A stretch of 64,000 bases of DNA from Pseudomonas oryzagri (GCF_020831405.1 NZ_JAJHPU010000037.1:55789-119788), one strand, 5' to 3'; counted from the stretch's first letter, positions 1-10,019 are shown. Numbers and translations are program-made. Notes: generated from the sequence alone by a model not told the origin.

Positions 1-254
1 TGCTGTGCCAGGGCGTCGACGTTGGCGCGGCTGGCGGTGCCGAAGCTGACCACGTCGGCACGCTTCTTGGCGTCCTGGCGCAGGCGGATGACGTAAGGCT
101 CGCTCGACCCTTCCGCGGCGTAGTAGTACACGCCGTCCTGCTCGCCCACTTCTTTCAGCCCCCACTGCTGGCTGTAGAAGGCCCGTTGTTCCTGCAACTG
201 CGGCATGGCGAAACCTACATGGCGCAGGTGGGTAATCAGTTGTGTCTTGTCCAT
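1..254 (-). CDS. VOC (glyoxalase/extradiol dioxygenase) family protein, partial
   Basis: Only the first 84 codons are inside the window; the gene runs off the left edge. The start region has a strand carrying a candidate metal-ligand His (residue 12, in L-R-H-V-G-F), then a helix with AFYSQQWGL, then VYYYAAEG and a run ending in VIRLRQD. This is the N-terminal half-module of vicinal oxygen chelate proteins such as extradiol dioxygenases and glyoxalases. It starts 37 nt after the flavin monooxygenase and is probably the last visible gene of the gentisate operon. The reaction cannot be told from this fragment: ring cleavage and isomerisation are both possible. Confidence 0.7.
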   Translation of the reverse strand, partial: MDKTQLITHLRHVGFAMPQLQEQRAFYSQQWGLKEVGEQDGVYYYAAEGSSEPYVIRLRQDAKKRADVVSFGTASRANVDALAQ

Positions 255-291
255 ATCAGCGCTCTCGATTGGTGTGTTTGGAAACGACCGG

Positions 292-2037
292 TCATGCCCA
301 GCCCAGAATGCTGTTCATCACCTGGTCAAGCTGCTGCATGGGGTTGTCCGGCAGTTGCGCGCAACGCCAGCCGACTATCAGGTCAGGACGCACCAAGACA
401 CAGCCGTCGTCCTCGATGCCACGGATGTTCTTCCAGTCCAGGTAGGGGTCTTCGTAATCCAGGCCGATGCCGACCAGGGTCACGCCGATTTCCACGCCAG
501 TGCGCTCGGATACGCGACGTGCGACCTCCCTCCAGGCTTCGCCACCATGGCTGGTGAAAATGTGGAATTTGCCCTTGCCCGCGAGATCCAGGGTCGACAC
601 CAGCGGGCCAGGCTTGCGGGTAATCAGCCAGCCGTGGGGCAACGCCGAGCCCGGGCGGGTGGAGCGCTGGTAATACAGTTCCGGATCCTGGGTCACTTCC
701 GGCTCGGCAGAGCCGTCCTCGACCACTGCCCCGGAACGGTAGCTGCGGGTCAGCTCCACGCCATGGCCTTCGCCGTTGTAGCGGGTGTCGAGCAGTTGCT
801 GCTCGTAGCCCTGGCGGCCCTCCGGGCTAGCCAGCTTGGCGTCCACCTGCTCGTTGCTATAGACGTTGAACAGGCAGGCGCCCAAGTAGTCGGCCAGGCC
901 ATTGGCCTGCCACATGCTGGCATTGGCCCGCTGCACGATCTGCTTGGCGACCGGCTGGCGCTCGGCGTTGTAGCTGTCGAGCAGCCGCGGATGGGCTTTT
1001 CCCTGCACCACCAGCGCCAGTTTCCAGGCCAGGTTGAAGCCGTCCTGCACGCATGTGTTGGAGCCCAGCGCCGCTGCCGGCGGGTGACGGTGGATAGCGT
1101 CGCCCGCGCAGTGCACCCGGCCGACCGAGACATGCTCGGCATGGATGTCGTTGATCGACCATTTGGAGGTGCTGAGGATCTTGATCGGCAGATCCGCTGC
1201 CGCCGGGTCGGCGATGGCGGTACGGATACGCGCCAGCAGTTGCTCAGTGGTGGCATCCGGGCCGTCGTAGTTCGGCGGGATGTAGATCGACACCAGCCAT
1301 TTGTCCCACGGCCGCACCATGCGGAACACCACCACGCCTGACCACTCGGCCACGCCGCCTTGCAGGATCAGGTACAACGAACCCTGGCGGTGGGCGGTAT
1401 AGGCAGACAGGTCCATCTCGCAGAGGATGTTGTAGGCCGAGCCGAGGCCGCCCTTACCGACCATGGGCAACCCGACGTCCCTGGCCACGCGGCTGTTGGC
1501 GCCGTCGGCACCCACCAGATATTTCGCCCGGACCGAATATTCCCGATCGGTGACGCAATCGACCAGCAGAGCGGTTACCCCTTGCTCATCCTGCTCCAGC
1601 GACACCAGCTTGGTATCGAAGCGCACGTTGACGCCCAGACGGGTAGCCTCAGCCAGCAGGACCGGCTCCATCTTGGTCTGCGGCAGATCGACGAAGCTGC
1701 AAGGACTCGCGGTCAGCACATCGCCCATGCGCGCCGGGTTGTTGCCCCAGGCCCACTGGCGCGCCATCTCCTCGCCGGCCAGACCACGCAGGAAGAAGGT
1801 ATTGGCCAGATTCTCCGCCGGTGCCGCCACTTCCAGGCAGTCCGCCTCCAGGCCGGCATCACGCAGCACTTCCATGGCCCGCTGGTTGACGATGTGCGCG
1901 CGCGGCGTGTCGGCCGGTCCCCGGTTGCGGGAAATCATCAGGGTATTGATCCCCTGCTTGCCGAGGAAAACCGCAGTGGTGGCGCCGGCCGGGCCGGCTC
2001 CTACCACTAGAACATCCACATTGATCAGATCTGTCAT
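292..2037 (-). CDS. FAD-dependent aromatic (phenol) hydroxylase, TfdB/PheA-like
   Basis: This 581-residue protein is a group A flavin monooxygenase, which uses NAD(P)H and O2 to hydroxylate an aromatic ring. Visible motifs are the N-terminal dinucleotide-binding GAGPAG (residues 13-18), the middle motif GADGANS (about residue 175) and the ribityl-binding CAGDAIHRHPP (about residue 305). The length and the HRHPP ending resemble 2,4-dichlorophenol/phenol hydroxylases (TfdB, about 600 aa) more than the shorter 3-hydroxybenzoate 6-hydroxylases. An AGGAAA ribosome-binding site precedes the ATG. It follows the maleylpyruvate isomerase gene by 41 nt in the gentisate operon, so it may make the gentisate-type ring-cleavage substrate. 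The actual substrate is unknown. Confidence 0.85.
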   Translation of the reverse strand: MTDLINVDVLVVGAGPAGATTAVFLGKQGINTLMISRNRGPADTPRAHIVNQRAMEVLRDAGLEADCLEVAAPAENLANTFFLRGLAGEEMARQWAWGNNPARMGDVLTASPCSFVDLPQTKMEPVLLAEATRLGVNVRFDTKLVSLEQDEQGVTALLVDCVTDREYSVRAKYLVGADGANSRVARDVGLPMVGKGGLGSAYNILCEMDLSAYTAHRQGSLYLILQGGVAEWSGVVVFRMVRPWDKWLVSIYIPPNYDGPDATTEQLLARIRTAIADPAAADLPIKILSTSKWSINDIHAEHVSVGRVHCAGDAIHRHPPAAALGSNTCVQDGFNLAWKLALVVQGKAHPRLLDSYNAERQPVAKQIVQRANASMWQANGLADYLGACLFNVYSNEQVDAKLASPEGRQGYEQQLLDTRYNGEGHGVELTRSYRSGAVVEDGSAEPEVTQDPELYYQRSTRPGSALPHGWLITRKPGPLVSTLDLAGKGKFHIFTSHGGEAWREVARRVSERTGVEIGVTLVGIGLDYEDPYLDWKNIRGIEDDGCVLVRPDLIVGWRCAQLPDNPMQQLDQVMNSILGWA

Positions 2038-2078
2038 GTCTGTTTTTCCTATTGTTTTTATTGGTCGCTGAGTGAGGA

Positions 2079-2729
2079 TCAGGCGATATAGTCAGGCTGG
2101 CGTTGCGGCTCGGCCTGGATGAAGGCCGGATGCGCCGCGGCGTGCCGGTAGATCGCCAGGGTTCTGGCGAAGGAGGAAAAGTCGCAGCCCATACGCAGAG
2201 CGTTGGCGACCTGTGGCACCAGGCAGCAATCGGCCAGGCCCGGCGCCGCACCGAAGGCCCAAGGGCCGTCGTACTGCTCGGCGCTGCGTTCGAGCAGGCG
2301 CTCGACCGCCTCCATACCTTCGGCGATCCAGTGGGAGTACCAGGCGCTCTTCTGCTCGGGACTGATTTGCAGGGTTCCCTGCAGGTAGTTGAGCACCCGC
2401 AGGTTGTTCAGCGGATGGATGTCGCAGGCGATGGCGCAAGACAGTTCGAGTACCCGGGCGCGCAACTCCGGTTGAAGTGGAATCAGACGCGGCTCGGGCT
2501 GGAGGTTGTCCAGCCAGTCGATAATCGCCAGTGATTGGCCGAGACGAAAATTGCCCTCAATGATTGCCGGCACGCTGGGCGATGCGTTGACCTCGCGGAT
2601 ATAGCCCGCGTCGCGCTGTTCACCGACCCGGATGTTGACGCCCCGGTAGTCCGTATCCAGGCCCTTGAGGGCAAGGGCGATACGCACGCGATAGGACGTC
2701 GAACTGTTGAAAAAGCTATAGAGTTCCAC
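2079..2729 (-). CDS. maiA: Maleylpyruvate/maleylacetoacetate isomerase (zeta-class GST)
   Basis: The 216-residue protein has the zeta-GST N-terminal motif SSTSYRVRIALALKG (residues 9-23) in a thioredoxin-like domain, the NASPSVPAI segment that binds glutathione, and an all-helical C-terminal domain. Members isomerise maleylpyruvate or maleylacetoacetate with glutathione. The GTG at 2729 was chosen because the family sequence begins there (VELYSFF) and an ACGAGG site lies about 9 nt upstream. The frame stays open far upstream inside the neighbouring hydrolase gene, but that extension does not encode a GST-like sequence. Between a gentisate dioxygenase/hydrolase pair and a ring hydroxylase, a role on maleylpyruvate (as in NagL) is the best inference. 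Confidence 0.85.
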   Translation of the reverse strand: MELYSFFNSSTSYRVRIALALKGLDTDYRGVNIRVGEQRDAGYIREVNASPSVPAIIEGNFRLGQSLAIIDWLDNLQPEPRLIPLQPELRARVLELSCAIACDIHPLNNLRVLNYLQGTLQISPEQKSAWYSHWIAEGMEAVERLLERSAEQYDGPWAFGAAPGLADCCLVPQVANALRMGCDFSSFARTLAIYRHAAAHPAFIQAEPQRQPDYIA

Positions 2730-2758
2730 GGCGGATACCTCGTCTCGGTTCAGCGCGA

Positions 2759-3457
2759 TCAAACGATCTCGACGGTCAGTTCGCCGAGGCGCTCGACCCC
2801 GACCTTGATGATGTCGCCCGGCAGCACGGCACCGACCCCTTCCGGAGTGCCGGTGAAGATCAGGTCGCCCGGCTCCAGGCGGAAAAAGCGCGACAGGTAT
2901 GCGATGGTTTCGGCCACCGACCAGATCAGGTAGTCGATGCTGCTGCTCTGCTTGATCTCGCCGTTGACGCTCAGCCAGAGCTTGGCGTGGTCGATGTCGC
3001 CGACGCTGGCGGCCGGGTGAATCGGCCCCATTGGGGCCGACTGGTCGAATGCCTTGCCGATTTCCCAGGGGCGGCCCATTTCGCGCATCTGGATCTGCAG
3101 GTCGCGGCGGGTCATATCGAGGCCGACCGCATAGCCCCAGACGTGCTCGAGGGCCTTTTCTTGGGCGATGTCCGAGCCCCCTTTGCCGATCACCGCGACC
3201 AGCTCCGCCTCGTAGTGGTAGTTGCTCGTTTGCGCCGGATAGGCGAGCTTGAGGGTTTCGTGATAGGCGACCGGCACCACAGTGTTGTTGGGCTTGAGGA
3301 AAAAGAACGGCGGTTCGCGGTCCGGGTCGAAGCCCATCTCGCGAGCGTGGGCGGCGTAGTTGCGGCCCACGCAATAGACCCGGCGCAGGGCCACGCAGTC
3401 ATCAGTGCCGACCACTGCGGCGGTGACAGGTGCCTCAGGTGGAAAAACGTATCCCAT
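2759..3457 (-). CDS. FAH-family hydrolase, probable fumarylpyruvate hydrolase
   Basis: This 232-residue protein has the features of fumarylacetoacetate hydrolase-type C-C hydrolases: [14 protein letters not shown] (about 29-42), the metal-ligand block [11 protein letters not shown] (E83 and E85) and the C-terminal [14 protein letters not shown]. In gentisate pathways the matching enzyme (NagK-type) splits fumarylpyruvate into fumarate and pyruvate. It sits between gentisate dioxygenase (59 nt upstream) and the isomerase (29 nt downstream), which fits that step. An acylpyruvase or decarboxylase activity on a related oxo-acid cannot be excluded from sequence alone. Confidence 0.85.
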   Translation of the reverse strand: MGYVFPPEAPVTAAVVGTDDCVALRRVYCVGRNYAAHAREMGFDPDREPPFFFLKPNNTVVPVAYHETLKLAYPAQTSNYHYEAELVAVIGKGGSDIAQEKALEHVWGYAVGLDMTRRDLQIQMREMGRPWEIGKAFDQSAPMGPIHPAASVGDIDHAKLWLSVNGEIKQSSSIDYLIWSVAETIAYLSRFFRLEPGDLIFTGTPEGVGAVLPGDIIKVGVERLGELTVEIV

Positions 3458-3516
3458 CTCGTGTTCTCTAATTGACTAGGGGTTGTCGGTGGCGTGACAG
3501 GCACGCCAGGTGGCTC

Positions 3517-4560
3517 TCAGCCGCGTTGCACACGGAGCAGGTCGAGAGCGGCCAGTACGGGGCGGTTGGAGTAGCTGAACAGCACCGCGTCCTCATCCGC
3601 GCTGAGGCTGATCGACTGCCAGGAAGGGGCGACGAAAATGTCACGCGGGGCGAACTGCAGGGTCTGCTCGCCGATACGCACGGTGCCGCGGCCTTCGACG
3701 ACGCTGAACACCGTGGACTCGTTGCTGCGGTATTGCTGGCCGCTGAAGCCGGCCGGCAGCAGTTGCATGAAGGTGGCCATGGTCGGCATCGGATAGCCGC
3801 CGGTGGCGGGGTTGACGTAGCGCAGCTTGAAACCGTCGCAGGTGTCGGCTTCGCTGTTGCGGCTGAGCTGATGCAGCGCCTCGCGGGTTCTGCTGTAGGG
3901 GTAATTGAAAATCGGCGAATTGCCCCGCTGCACCTGATGATCCACCGGCAGCATGTTGTAACCGTAGCGAGCGAAGCTGTCGCCCTGCGGCCGACTGATC
4001 GGCTGCACCTGCTCGGGGTAGTCTTCGGCAAAGCAGGCATCGAGCAGATGTACCAGGGGAATGTCCAGACCATCGAGCCAGATCACCGGCTCCCCGCCGG
4101 CCTCGACCGTCGGGTTGCCATGGTCATGCCAAGTCCAGGATGGAGTGATGATGAAATCCCCCGGCTCCATGCGGGTGCGTTCGCCATCCACGGCAGTCCA
4201 GGCGCCGCTACCTTCGACGACGAAGCGCAGGGCCGACTGGGTATGCCGGTGGCTGGGGGCGATTTCCCCGGGCAGGATCAGCTGCAGACCTGCGTACAGG
4301 CTGGTCGCGATGCTCGCCTTGCCCGGCAGACCGGGGTTTTCCAGAACCAGTACACGGCGAACTGCTTCCGCTGCGCTGATCAACCCACCAGCCTCCATCA
4401 ACAACTCGCGAATCTGTGCGTACTTCCAGATGGCTGGAACTGCCTGCGGTTGAGGAGTATTGGGTACGAGCGTATGTAGCGACTCCCACAGGGGCGATAG
4501 GTGATGCTTCTCGATCTCGCCGTAATAGGACCGGCGCGACGCAGTTAGGGTGCTCGACAT
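3517..4560 (-). CDS. gtdA: Gentisate 1,2-dioxygenase (bicupin)
   Basis: This 347-residue protein has the bicupin structure of gentisate dioxygenases, which open gentisate to maleylpyruvate using Fe(II) and O2. The N-terminal cupin carries the iron-binding set [16 protein letters not shown] (H104, H106) and WTWHDHGN (H145/H147); the C-terminal cupin (about 240-330) lacks such a His set, as in known family members. Length matches the family (about 340-370 aa). A perfect AGGAGG lies 6 nt before the ATG. It is the first gene of the leftward operon and is followed by the two downstream gentisate-pathway enzymes. A decayed N-terminal copy of such a gene lies at 11963-12085. Confidence 0.92.
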   Translation of the reverse strand: MSSTLTASRRSYYGEIEKHHLSPLWESLHTLVPNTPQPQAVPAIWKYAQIRELLMEAGGLISAAEAVRRVLVLENPGLPGKASIATSLYAGLQLILPGEIAPSHRHTQSALRFVVEGSGAWTAVDGERTRMEPGDFIITPSWTWHDHGNPTVEAGGEPVIWLDGLDIPLVHLLDACFAEDYPEQVQPISRPQGDSFARYGYNMLPVDHQVQRGNSPIFNYPYSRTREALHQLSRNSEADTCDGFKLRYVNPATGGYPMPTMATFMQLLPAGFSGQQYRSNESTVFSVVEGRGTVRIGEQTLQFAPRDIFVAPSWQSISLSADEDAVLFSYSNRPVLAALDLLRVQRG

Positions 4561-4720
4561 GTAAACCTCCTGATGCAGATCTTCTTATGCTTATTTACAT
4601 CTATCGTCTTCAACCAAGACTTCCGATCAGCGTGTTATGAGATTAAGTCCTCACCAACCCACCAGTCTTTCACATTGCTGCTACAGCTTGCATTTTCTTG
4701 CTCAAACTTCTGATCTCTTC
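4561..4720 (-). promoter_or_regulatory. Promoter/leader of the gentisate operon (copy A)
   Basis: This region upstream of gtdA shares ordered blocks with 12086-12250. On the plus strand these are acctcctgatgca (4565-4577), aaccaagac (4612-4620), a block from 4662 reading agtctttcacattgctgct, and tttcttgctcaaactt (4694-4709). On the coding strand the CTTGGTT element could supply a -35-like TTG. The upstream blocks are candidate activator sites. Conservation between two otherwise diverged copies is the evidence that they matter; no start site is proven. Confidence 0.55.
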
Positions 4721-4952
4721 AAGAAAGAGCTTTAAATACAAAGCTGCCGAACGCCTCAGCATTAGTCTTGCAGCCAACTCGAACGCTTGGAAACACATCA
4801 GGTATTGGGGATAAACCCCACAGCAAACAATGCAGCGGGCTCTCCAGCAGAAGCCAGAAGTGGTTAAACGCTGACCGGGAACGAATATCCACGTATCGTA
4901 GAGCAGGCAGAGCCGAGAACGCTAAAATTCTGCAGCCATCGGTATTAGCTCG

Positions 4953-4986
4953 CCTGACAGGGTCCAAGCCCCCGAACCCTGTCAGG
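4953..4986. terminator. Strong hairpin downstream of the RND gene
   Basis: CCTGACAGGG (4953-4962) pairs perfectly with CCCTGTCAGG (4977-4986) around a 14-nt loop. It lies 15 nt beyond the stop of the RND transporter gene. There is no clear U-tract, so it may be a transcript-end stabiliser or weak terminator. Apart from this hairpin I see no gene or repeat between 4721 and 5000. Confidence 0.5.
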
Positions 4987-5000
4987 AAAGCAGACTCTAT

Positions 5001-7487
5001 TCAGGTTCCGTAGTTAATACTTGAACTGCAATCTGAGACAGCCTTTGATTGCTTTCCATCTGCACCAAGAGCAGCCTCACCAAAACTTCCTACATAGACC
5101 TGTTCTGCTTGAGCTCTCGGTTTGGAACTGAAGAGGAGAAAATGGGCCAGAGCGGGCAGCAGGACCAATGCTCCCACCATGTTCCACAGGAACATAAAGG
5201 CAAGAAGGATCCCCATGTCTGCTTGGTACTTGATCGGCGAGAACACCCACGTCGCAACCCCAAAGGCCAGGGTGAAGCCAGTCAGCAATACAATCTTACC
5301 CGTGAAGCGAAGGGCTTGCAGGTAGGCCCTGGACAGGCTTTCCCCCTGACGAAGTTGCGCGAGAAGGATACTCATCACGTAGAGCGCATAATCGACACCG
5401 ATCCCTACCCCAAGAGCGATGACGGGCAACGTCGAAACCTTCACCCCAATGCCAAGTGCAACCATAAGTGCCTCGCAAAGCACCGATGTCACAATCAACG
5501 GCACAATGGCACACAGCGTGGCACGCCAGGACCGGAAGGTAATCAGGCACAGCAGCATCACTGCGGCGTAGACCCAGATGAGCATCTCTCGGTTGGCCTG
5601 CTTGACCACGATATTGGTCGCGGCCTCGATGCCTGCGTTGCCGGCCGCCAGCATGAACTGGACGCTCTGGGTATTGTTCTCGACTGCAAATCTTTCAACC
5701 TCGTCGACAACCTGAGTGAGCGTATCGGCCTTATGGTCACTGAGGTACACATACAGGGTTAACAGATTGCAAGTATCATTGTATAGGCCGCGAGGGGCGC
5801 CTGCCGTGATGGTATTGACCATATTCTGGCTATTTAGCACGTCATACCATTTGGGATTACCCTCATTTAGCGCAACACCAACGGCACGATTCAAGCGAGC
5901 CAGGGAGTTGGTTGCCTCTACTCCTGGCAGCTGGCTCAAACGCCACTCCAACTTATCCAGTTTCATCAGCGTATCAACGCGGGCACACGAATTCTCCGGC
6001 GTCTTGACCATAACAGCAAGCACATCGCTACTTGCTCCGTAGTGCTCGGTCAGATAAGCCGCATCACGGTTGTAGCGGCTATCCTGCCTCAACTCCGGAG
6101 CACCGGGATCCAGATCGCCGATTTTCAAATGCTGGCTGACCAGAAAACCACCGATCAGCAGAGCAACACTGACAGCAACAGCACCCGCCGCCCAAGATCT
6201 CCGCGTGAATAAGTCAAGGAAAATCCACAATTTTGGTTGGGACTCACCAGCCTCCTCTGCCAACTCCTCCTTCAGGCTACGTCGGGCAGCTCGCTCGCTC
6301 ACCCCGATGAAACTAAGAAGAACCGGTAGCAGAATCAGGTTGGTAAAGATCAGTACCGCGACACCAATACTGGAAATTACCGCCAGGCTCTGGATGACAT
6401 CGATCTTGATGATCATGAGTACAGCAAATCCAACGGCGTCGCACAACAGAGCCATAAGCCCAGCCATGAAAAGGCGTCGGAAGGTGAATCGTGCCGCCAC
6501 CACACGGTGCATGCCGCGACCGATGTCCTGCATGATTCCATTCATCTTCTGAGCGCCGTGGCTCATGCCGATGGCGAAAACGAGGAATGGCACCAAAACA
6601 GAGTACGGATCCAGCTCATACCCCAGCAGTGGAAGTAACCCGAGCTGCCAGACAACGGCAATAAGGGAGCAAACCACGACGAGTAACGTGCTTCGGATGC
6701 AACGCGTGAAGCTGAATAACATCACCGACGTGATGACAATAGCAATGGCGAAGAAAATGAGAATCTGCTGCAATCCTTCAATCAGATCCCCCATTACCTT
6801 GGCGAAACCAGTGATATGGATACTGATCTTGTCGCTCGAGTACTTGCTGCGTAGTTGCTCAAGCTCTTGGGCCAGCGCCGAATAATTGAGCGCTTTGCCA
6901 TCAGGGGTACTCGCCAGCAGTGGAACGTACACAATGCTGGATCGCTGGTCCCTTGCGACGATCTGGCCAATTTCATTCGAACGCTCAACATTTCGCTGCA
7001 GCGTCTTCAGCGCTTCGGCCGAACCGTCGTATCCCTCCGGAATCACTGGCCCGCCTTCCAGGCCCTCCTCGGTGACTCCGGACCATCTTGTCGTCGGTGT
7101 CCACAGCGACTTCATTGCAGCACGGTCGACGCCCGGGATTAGAAAAACCTCATCGCTGATGTGCTGGAGTACCTGCAGGTAATCGCTCTCGTAGATCGAT
7201 GCGCCATTGGTGGCGACCACGATCCGGACGGCATTGCCGAGCCCAGCAAGCTCACTGCGATTACTCAGGTAGTTGCCGATGTAGGGGTGCTCGACGGGAA
7301 TCATGCGCTCGAAGCTGGCGTTCAACTGGAGCCGTCCAAGTTGCGCCCCCAACAACAGCGTGACGACCAGGCAGAACAGTAGTACTGCTCGTCGGTGATT
7401 GAACAACGCACGCTCTACAATCGAACCAGAACGACGATCGAAATCTGCAAGGCTGGCAACCGGTGGCTGCTGTGTTGTTATATGCAT
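5001..7487 (-). CDS. RND/MMPL-family transporter
   Basis: The 828-residue protein has the RND plan: an N-terminal membrane segment (about 30-52), a large periplasmic loop, a block of helices (about 235-400, including FFAIAIVITSVMLFSF and LVPFLVFAIGMSHGAQKMNG), a second periplasmic loop and a second helical block to about 790. The conserved GMSHGAQ and LGVGIGVDYALYVMS repeats mark the two pseudo-symmetrical halves. MMPL-like members move hydrophobic molecules across the inner membrane using the proton gradient. It is the last gene of a four-gene envelope module, 10 nt after the YCF48-like gene. The substrate is unknown; uptake or efflux of the aromatic substrate or an intermediate is an inference from context. 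Confidence 0.85.
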   Translation of the reverse strand: MHITTQQPPVASLADFDRRSGSIVERALFNHRRAVLLFCLVVTLLLGAQLGRLQLNASFERMIPVEHPYIGNYLSNRSELAGLGNAVRIVVATNGASIYESDYLQVLQHISDEVFLIPGVDRAAMKSLWTPTTRWSGVTEEGLEGGPVIPEGYDGSAEALKTLQRNVERSNEIGQIVARDQRSSIVYVPLLASTPDGKALNYSALAQELEQLRSKYSSDKISIHITGFAKVMGDLIEGLQQILIFFAIAIVITSVMLFSFTRCIRSTLLVVVCSLIAVVWQLGLLPLLGYELDPYSVLVPFLVFAIGMSHGAQKMNGIMQDIGRGMHRVVAARFTFRRLFMAGLMALLCDAVGFAVLMIIKIDVIQSLAVISSIGVAVLIFTNLILLPVLLSFIGVSERAARRSLKEELAEEAGESQPKLWIFLDLFTRRSWAAGAVAVSVALLIGGFLVSQHLKIGDLDPGAPELRQDSRYNRDAAYLTEHYGASSDVLAVMVKTPENSCARVDTLMKLDKLEWRLSQLPGVEATNSLARLNRAVGVALNEGNPKWYDVLNSQNMVNTITAGAPRGLYNDTCNLLTLYVYLSDHKADTLTQVVDEVERFAVENNTQSVQFMLAAGNAGIEAATNIVVKQANREMLIWVYAAVMLLCLITFRSWRATLCAIVPLIVTSVLCEALMVALGIGVKVSTLPVIALGVGIGVDYALYVMSILLAQLRQGESLSRAYLQALRFTGKIVLLTGFTLAFGVATWVFSPIKYQADMGILLAFMFLWNMVGALVLLPALAHFLLFSSKPRAQAEQVYVGSFGEAALGADGKQSKAVSDCSSSINYGT

Positions 7488-7497
7488 CGTCTTACAC

Positions 7498-8574
7498 TCA
7501 CTGGTTAACGCTGGATTGCCGGCTCAAAGGCAAGCGAACAACACCTGAGAAGCTGGTAGCGAGAAGATCGCCACCCTGGCCCAGGCCAAGGGAACTCAAA
7601 GGCATTCCTATGCTGCGGGTCTCTAGTTGCAGATGTTTGCCATCGTTCTGGCTCGAGAGAAGCTGACCTGCTTGGTTCGCATAGATGATTCGACCGTCGG
7701 GAACACGAACCGCAGAGAGGATAGTGACGGGCGCCGGAACCACCGACTCCGACCATGAATCGCCACCATCAGTCGAGGCGTACACAGTGCCACGCAGTCC
7801 CGCTAGAACCACATGCTCGGCGCTTTGGGTCACAGCAAACCAACTTCCGTTGTAGCCCGGCTCGAGAAGCTCGAACGACGCGCCGGAGTCGGTCGAACGC
7901 AGGAGCAGTCCCTGCTCCCCCGCGATGAAGATCCGATTGCCATTGACGCTGATAGCGTTCAAATGCATTCCCATGGGGTTCTCAAGACGCCCCATCCAGG
8001 ACGTCCAGCTTTTCCCGCCATCCTCAGTTCCGAAAATGAGGCCGTAAGCACCAAGCACAACACCTCGATGCTCGTCCCAGAAGTGGACTGCCAGCAGAGG
8101 TTTGTCAGGACCATCCGAAACCAGTTGTTTCGCAAGGCGAACGCGGCGCTCGTCGCCAGAACTTTGCGCAGCGGACAGCTCCAGCTTCGCCAACTCGACG
8201 CCGTCGATCTGCTTCAACCAGGAACGGCCACCATCTATGGAATGGAGGACCACACCAGCATGGCCGATAGCCCAGCCCGATTCCGATGAGGGAAAGCTCA
8301 CTCCAGTCAGGGTCACAGATACAGGCACACTGGCCTGCTGCCAGTTCTTCCCCCCATCGTCCGAATAGACGGCGATGCCTCTCTCGCCAACCGCGATGTT
8401 ACGGGCACCGGCTTGCGCGATAGACAGCATGACCGCCTGAGCCGCGAGTGGCGCCTGCAGCGACGGCGTGCTTAATGGATTGGCCTTAGGACTCACAACA
8501 CTGGCATCGTCCGCGGCGACGCCCAAGCCATAGAGCAATGCCGCGCTAACAAGCAGTAATCTTTTCACTCTCAA
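7498..8574 (-). CDS. YCF48/BNR beta-propeller exported protein
   Basis: The 358-residue protein begins with a signal peptide (KRLLLVSAALLYGLGVAA) and then shows repeated propeller blades of the BNR/YCF48 type: YSDDGGKNWQQ, HSIDGGRSWLK, GTEDGGKSWTS, RSTDSGASFEL and ASTDGGDSWSE. These S/T-x-D-G-G-x-x-W motifs mark sialidase-like or photosystem assembly-type beta-propellers. Such proteins are often encoded beside RND transporters and DUF1329/DUF1302 proteins in catabolic clusters, where their role is not established. A periplasmic scaffold for the RND protein is a reasonable guess. Confidence 0.8.
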   Translation of the reverse strand: MRVKRLLLVSAALLYGLGVAADDASVVSPKANPLSTPSLQAPLAAQAVMLSIAQAGARNIAVGERGIAVYSDDGGKNWQQASVPVSVTLTGVSFPSSESGWAIGHAGVVLHSIDGGRSWLKQIDGVELAKLELSAAQSSGDERRVRLAKQLVSDGPDKPLLAVHFWDEHRGVVLGAYGLIFGTEDGGKSWTSWMGRLENPMGMHLNAISVNGNRIFIAGEQGLLLRSTDSGASFELLEPGYNGSWFAVTQSAEHVVLAGLRGTVYASTDGGDSWSESVVPAPVTILSAVRVPDGRIIYANQAGQLLSSQNDGKHLQLETRSIGMPLSSLGLGQGGDLLATSFSGVVRLPLSRQSSVNQ

Positions 8575-8638
8575 CCTCCTACAACACGACGATACCCAGC
8601 AGCGACACCCGGCCGGATGCCGCTGCGTTACCTCAGGC

Positions 8639-10006
8639 TCAGCGAACCGCTTCGCCTACCAGGCCGTCAGGCGTGAACACGTTGCTCGAGAATGAAGGCA
8701 CCACTTCAAACTGGCGGTCAGTCTCGTTGAGGAGGTCGTTGGTGTAGGAAGTTCCCGAAATAAGATCATTAAACCCAAATGTGATCCCCATGGTGGCGGG
8801 CACATCTGGCATAACAATCTGGGACATCCACATGGTTTTCCAAAGCTGGCCCTTGGCGTCCCAACGGTCCGCCAGAACACCATTCCAGGTATCCTCATCG
8901 AAGTAATACAAGCTTCGCGGTGCCTGGTGGCGCTGCCCCTGTTTCAGGGTTGCCTCGACCACCCAGACCCGGTGCAGCTCCCAGCGCATGACATCAGGGT
9001 TGACGTGATGCTCGCCCAATACATCGGCAACTTTCTTCGGCTGAAGGATCTTGTTGCTGTTGTAAGGGATGATCATTTCTTTCTTGCCCACGAGCTTCCA
9101 ATCGAAGCGCGCGTTCTTGCCGGTGAAAATTTTCAGATCGTCGGTGCTCATCACACCAGCAGTTGCTTGGGTGGGCATATCACAGCAATCGTTGGGCAGC
9201 TTGCGCACACGACGTTGGCCAGTCAGATAAACCCAGGTCTGACCGTCACCCGACACGTTGAATCTCGCGACGATCCCCTCTCCTGCACGCACCGGCGGAC
9301 CATCATTGAGCATGCGAATCATCCAGTAGTCGCCATCGAATTTTTCAAGCGACCCGTTGGGGTTGTAGTAAGGAAATTCGATGTTTCCTTGTGCTGCTAC
9401 AGTCAGGACGTTCTTACCATTGGCGGTCCCCAGCACCCCCTGCTGCTCGTACTTGTAGGCGACACCTTGCCAACGCAGGAGATGGTTCCACAGTACCTCG
9501 ACGCCATTCTTGGGAATCGGGAAAGGAATACCGCCATAAGCGCCTTGTGGAACGGCGCCATTGGCAGTCTCGGCAATGCTGGCCCGAGTGGCATTCTTGA
9601 GCGTGTTGTCATAAACCCACTGAGGAGCCGCCGCCGTCCGCCGTGTCGGATAAACATCGATACGGTAGGTGTCCGGATACTTGGCCAGCATCGCCTTGGC
9701 ACCATCAGTCAGCTTATCCGCGTATTGATCCAGGTTCTTGGACGTGATGGTGTACAGGGGCTTGTCGCTATTAAACGGATCACCACGGCGCCCGCCATTC
9801 TGGAAGCCGGGAATGGGCGTCGTATACCCACCCTTCCAGGCTGGAATGCTGCCGTCAGCGTTACCAGCACGCTCAGCCCCTAGCGGCGTCAGCGTGCTCT
9901 TGAGTTGCTCAGCCTCAGTCGCAGAAACAGCAGCTTGTGCTCCATTCACGAGCATCATCGAAATGGCACTCAGCGCAACACGCTGGAAAATTGTCATTGT
10001 TTTCAT
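8639..10006 (-). CDS. DUF1329 exported protein
   Basis: The 455-residue protein has a signal peptide (about residues 1-25, ending AQA) and the DUF1329 start LTPLGAERAGNADGSIPAW (about 39-57). Downstream it keeps the family's Trp- and Tyr-rich segments, such as FKVV-type and YYFDEDTWNG. DUF1329 proteins are predicted periplasmic or outer-membrane-associated, with a fold likened to lipoprotein carriers (LolA/LolB); their biochemical job is unproven. It overlaps functionally with the DUF1302 gene 13 nt upstream, a pairing repeatedly seen next to genes for hydrophobic-compound catabolism. Confidence 0.88.
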   Translation of the reverse strand: MKTMTIFQRVALSAISMMLVNGAQAAVSATEAEQLKSTLTPLGAERAGNADGSIPAWKGGYTTPIPGFQNGGRRGDPFNSDKPLYTITSKNLDQYADKLTDGAKAMLAKYPDTYRIDVYPTRRTAAAPQWVYDNTLKNATRASIAETANGAVPQGAYGGIPFPIPKNGVEVLWNHLLRWQGVAYKYEQQGVLGTANGKNVLTVAAQGNIEFPYYNPNGSLEKFDGDYWMIRMLNDGPPVRAGEGIVARFNVSGDGQTWVYLTGQRRVRKLPNDCCDMPTQATAGVMSTDDLKIFTGKNARFDWKLVGKKEMIIPYNSNKILQPKKVADVLGEHHVNPDVMRWELHRVWVVEATLKQGQRHQAPRSLYYFDEDTWNGVLADRWDAKGQLWKTMWMSQIVMPDVPATMGITFGFNDLISGTSYTNDLLNETDRQFEVVPSFSSNVFTPDGLVGEAVR

Positions 10007-10019
10007 AACGCCTCCAGAC

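Noticed and set aside
2079..3374. Apparent 431-residue fusion of an Arg-rich region with a GST
   Set aside because: The N-terminal half is an out-of-frame reading of the FAH hydrolase gene. The real GST starts at GTG 2729.
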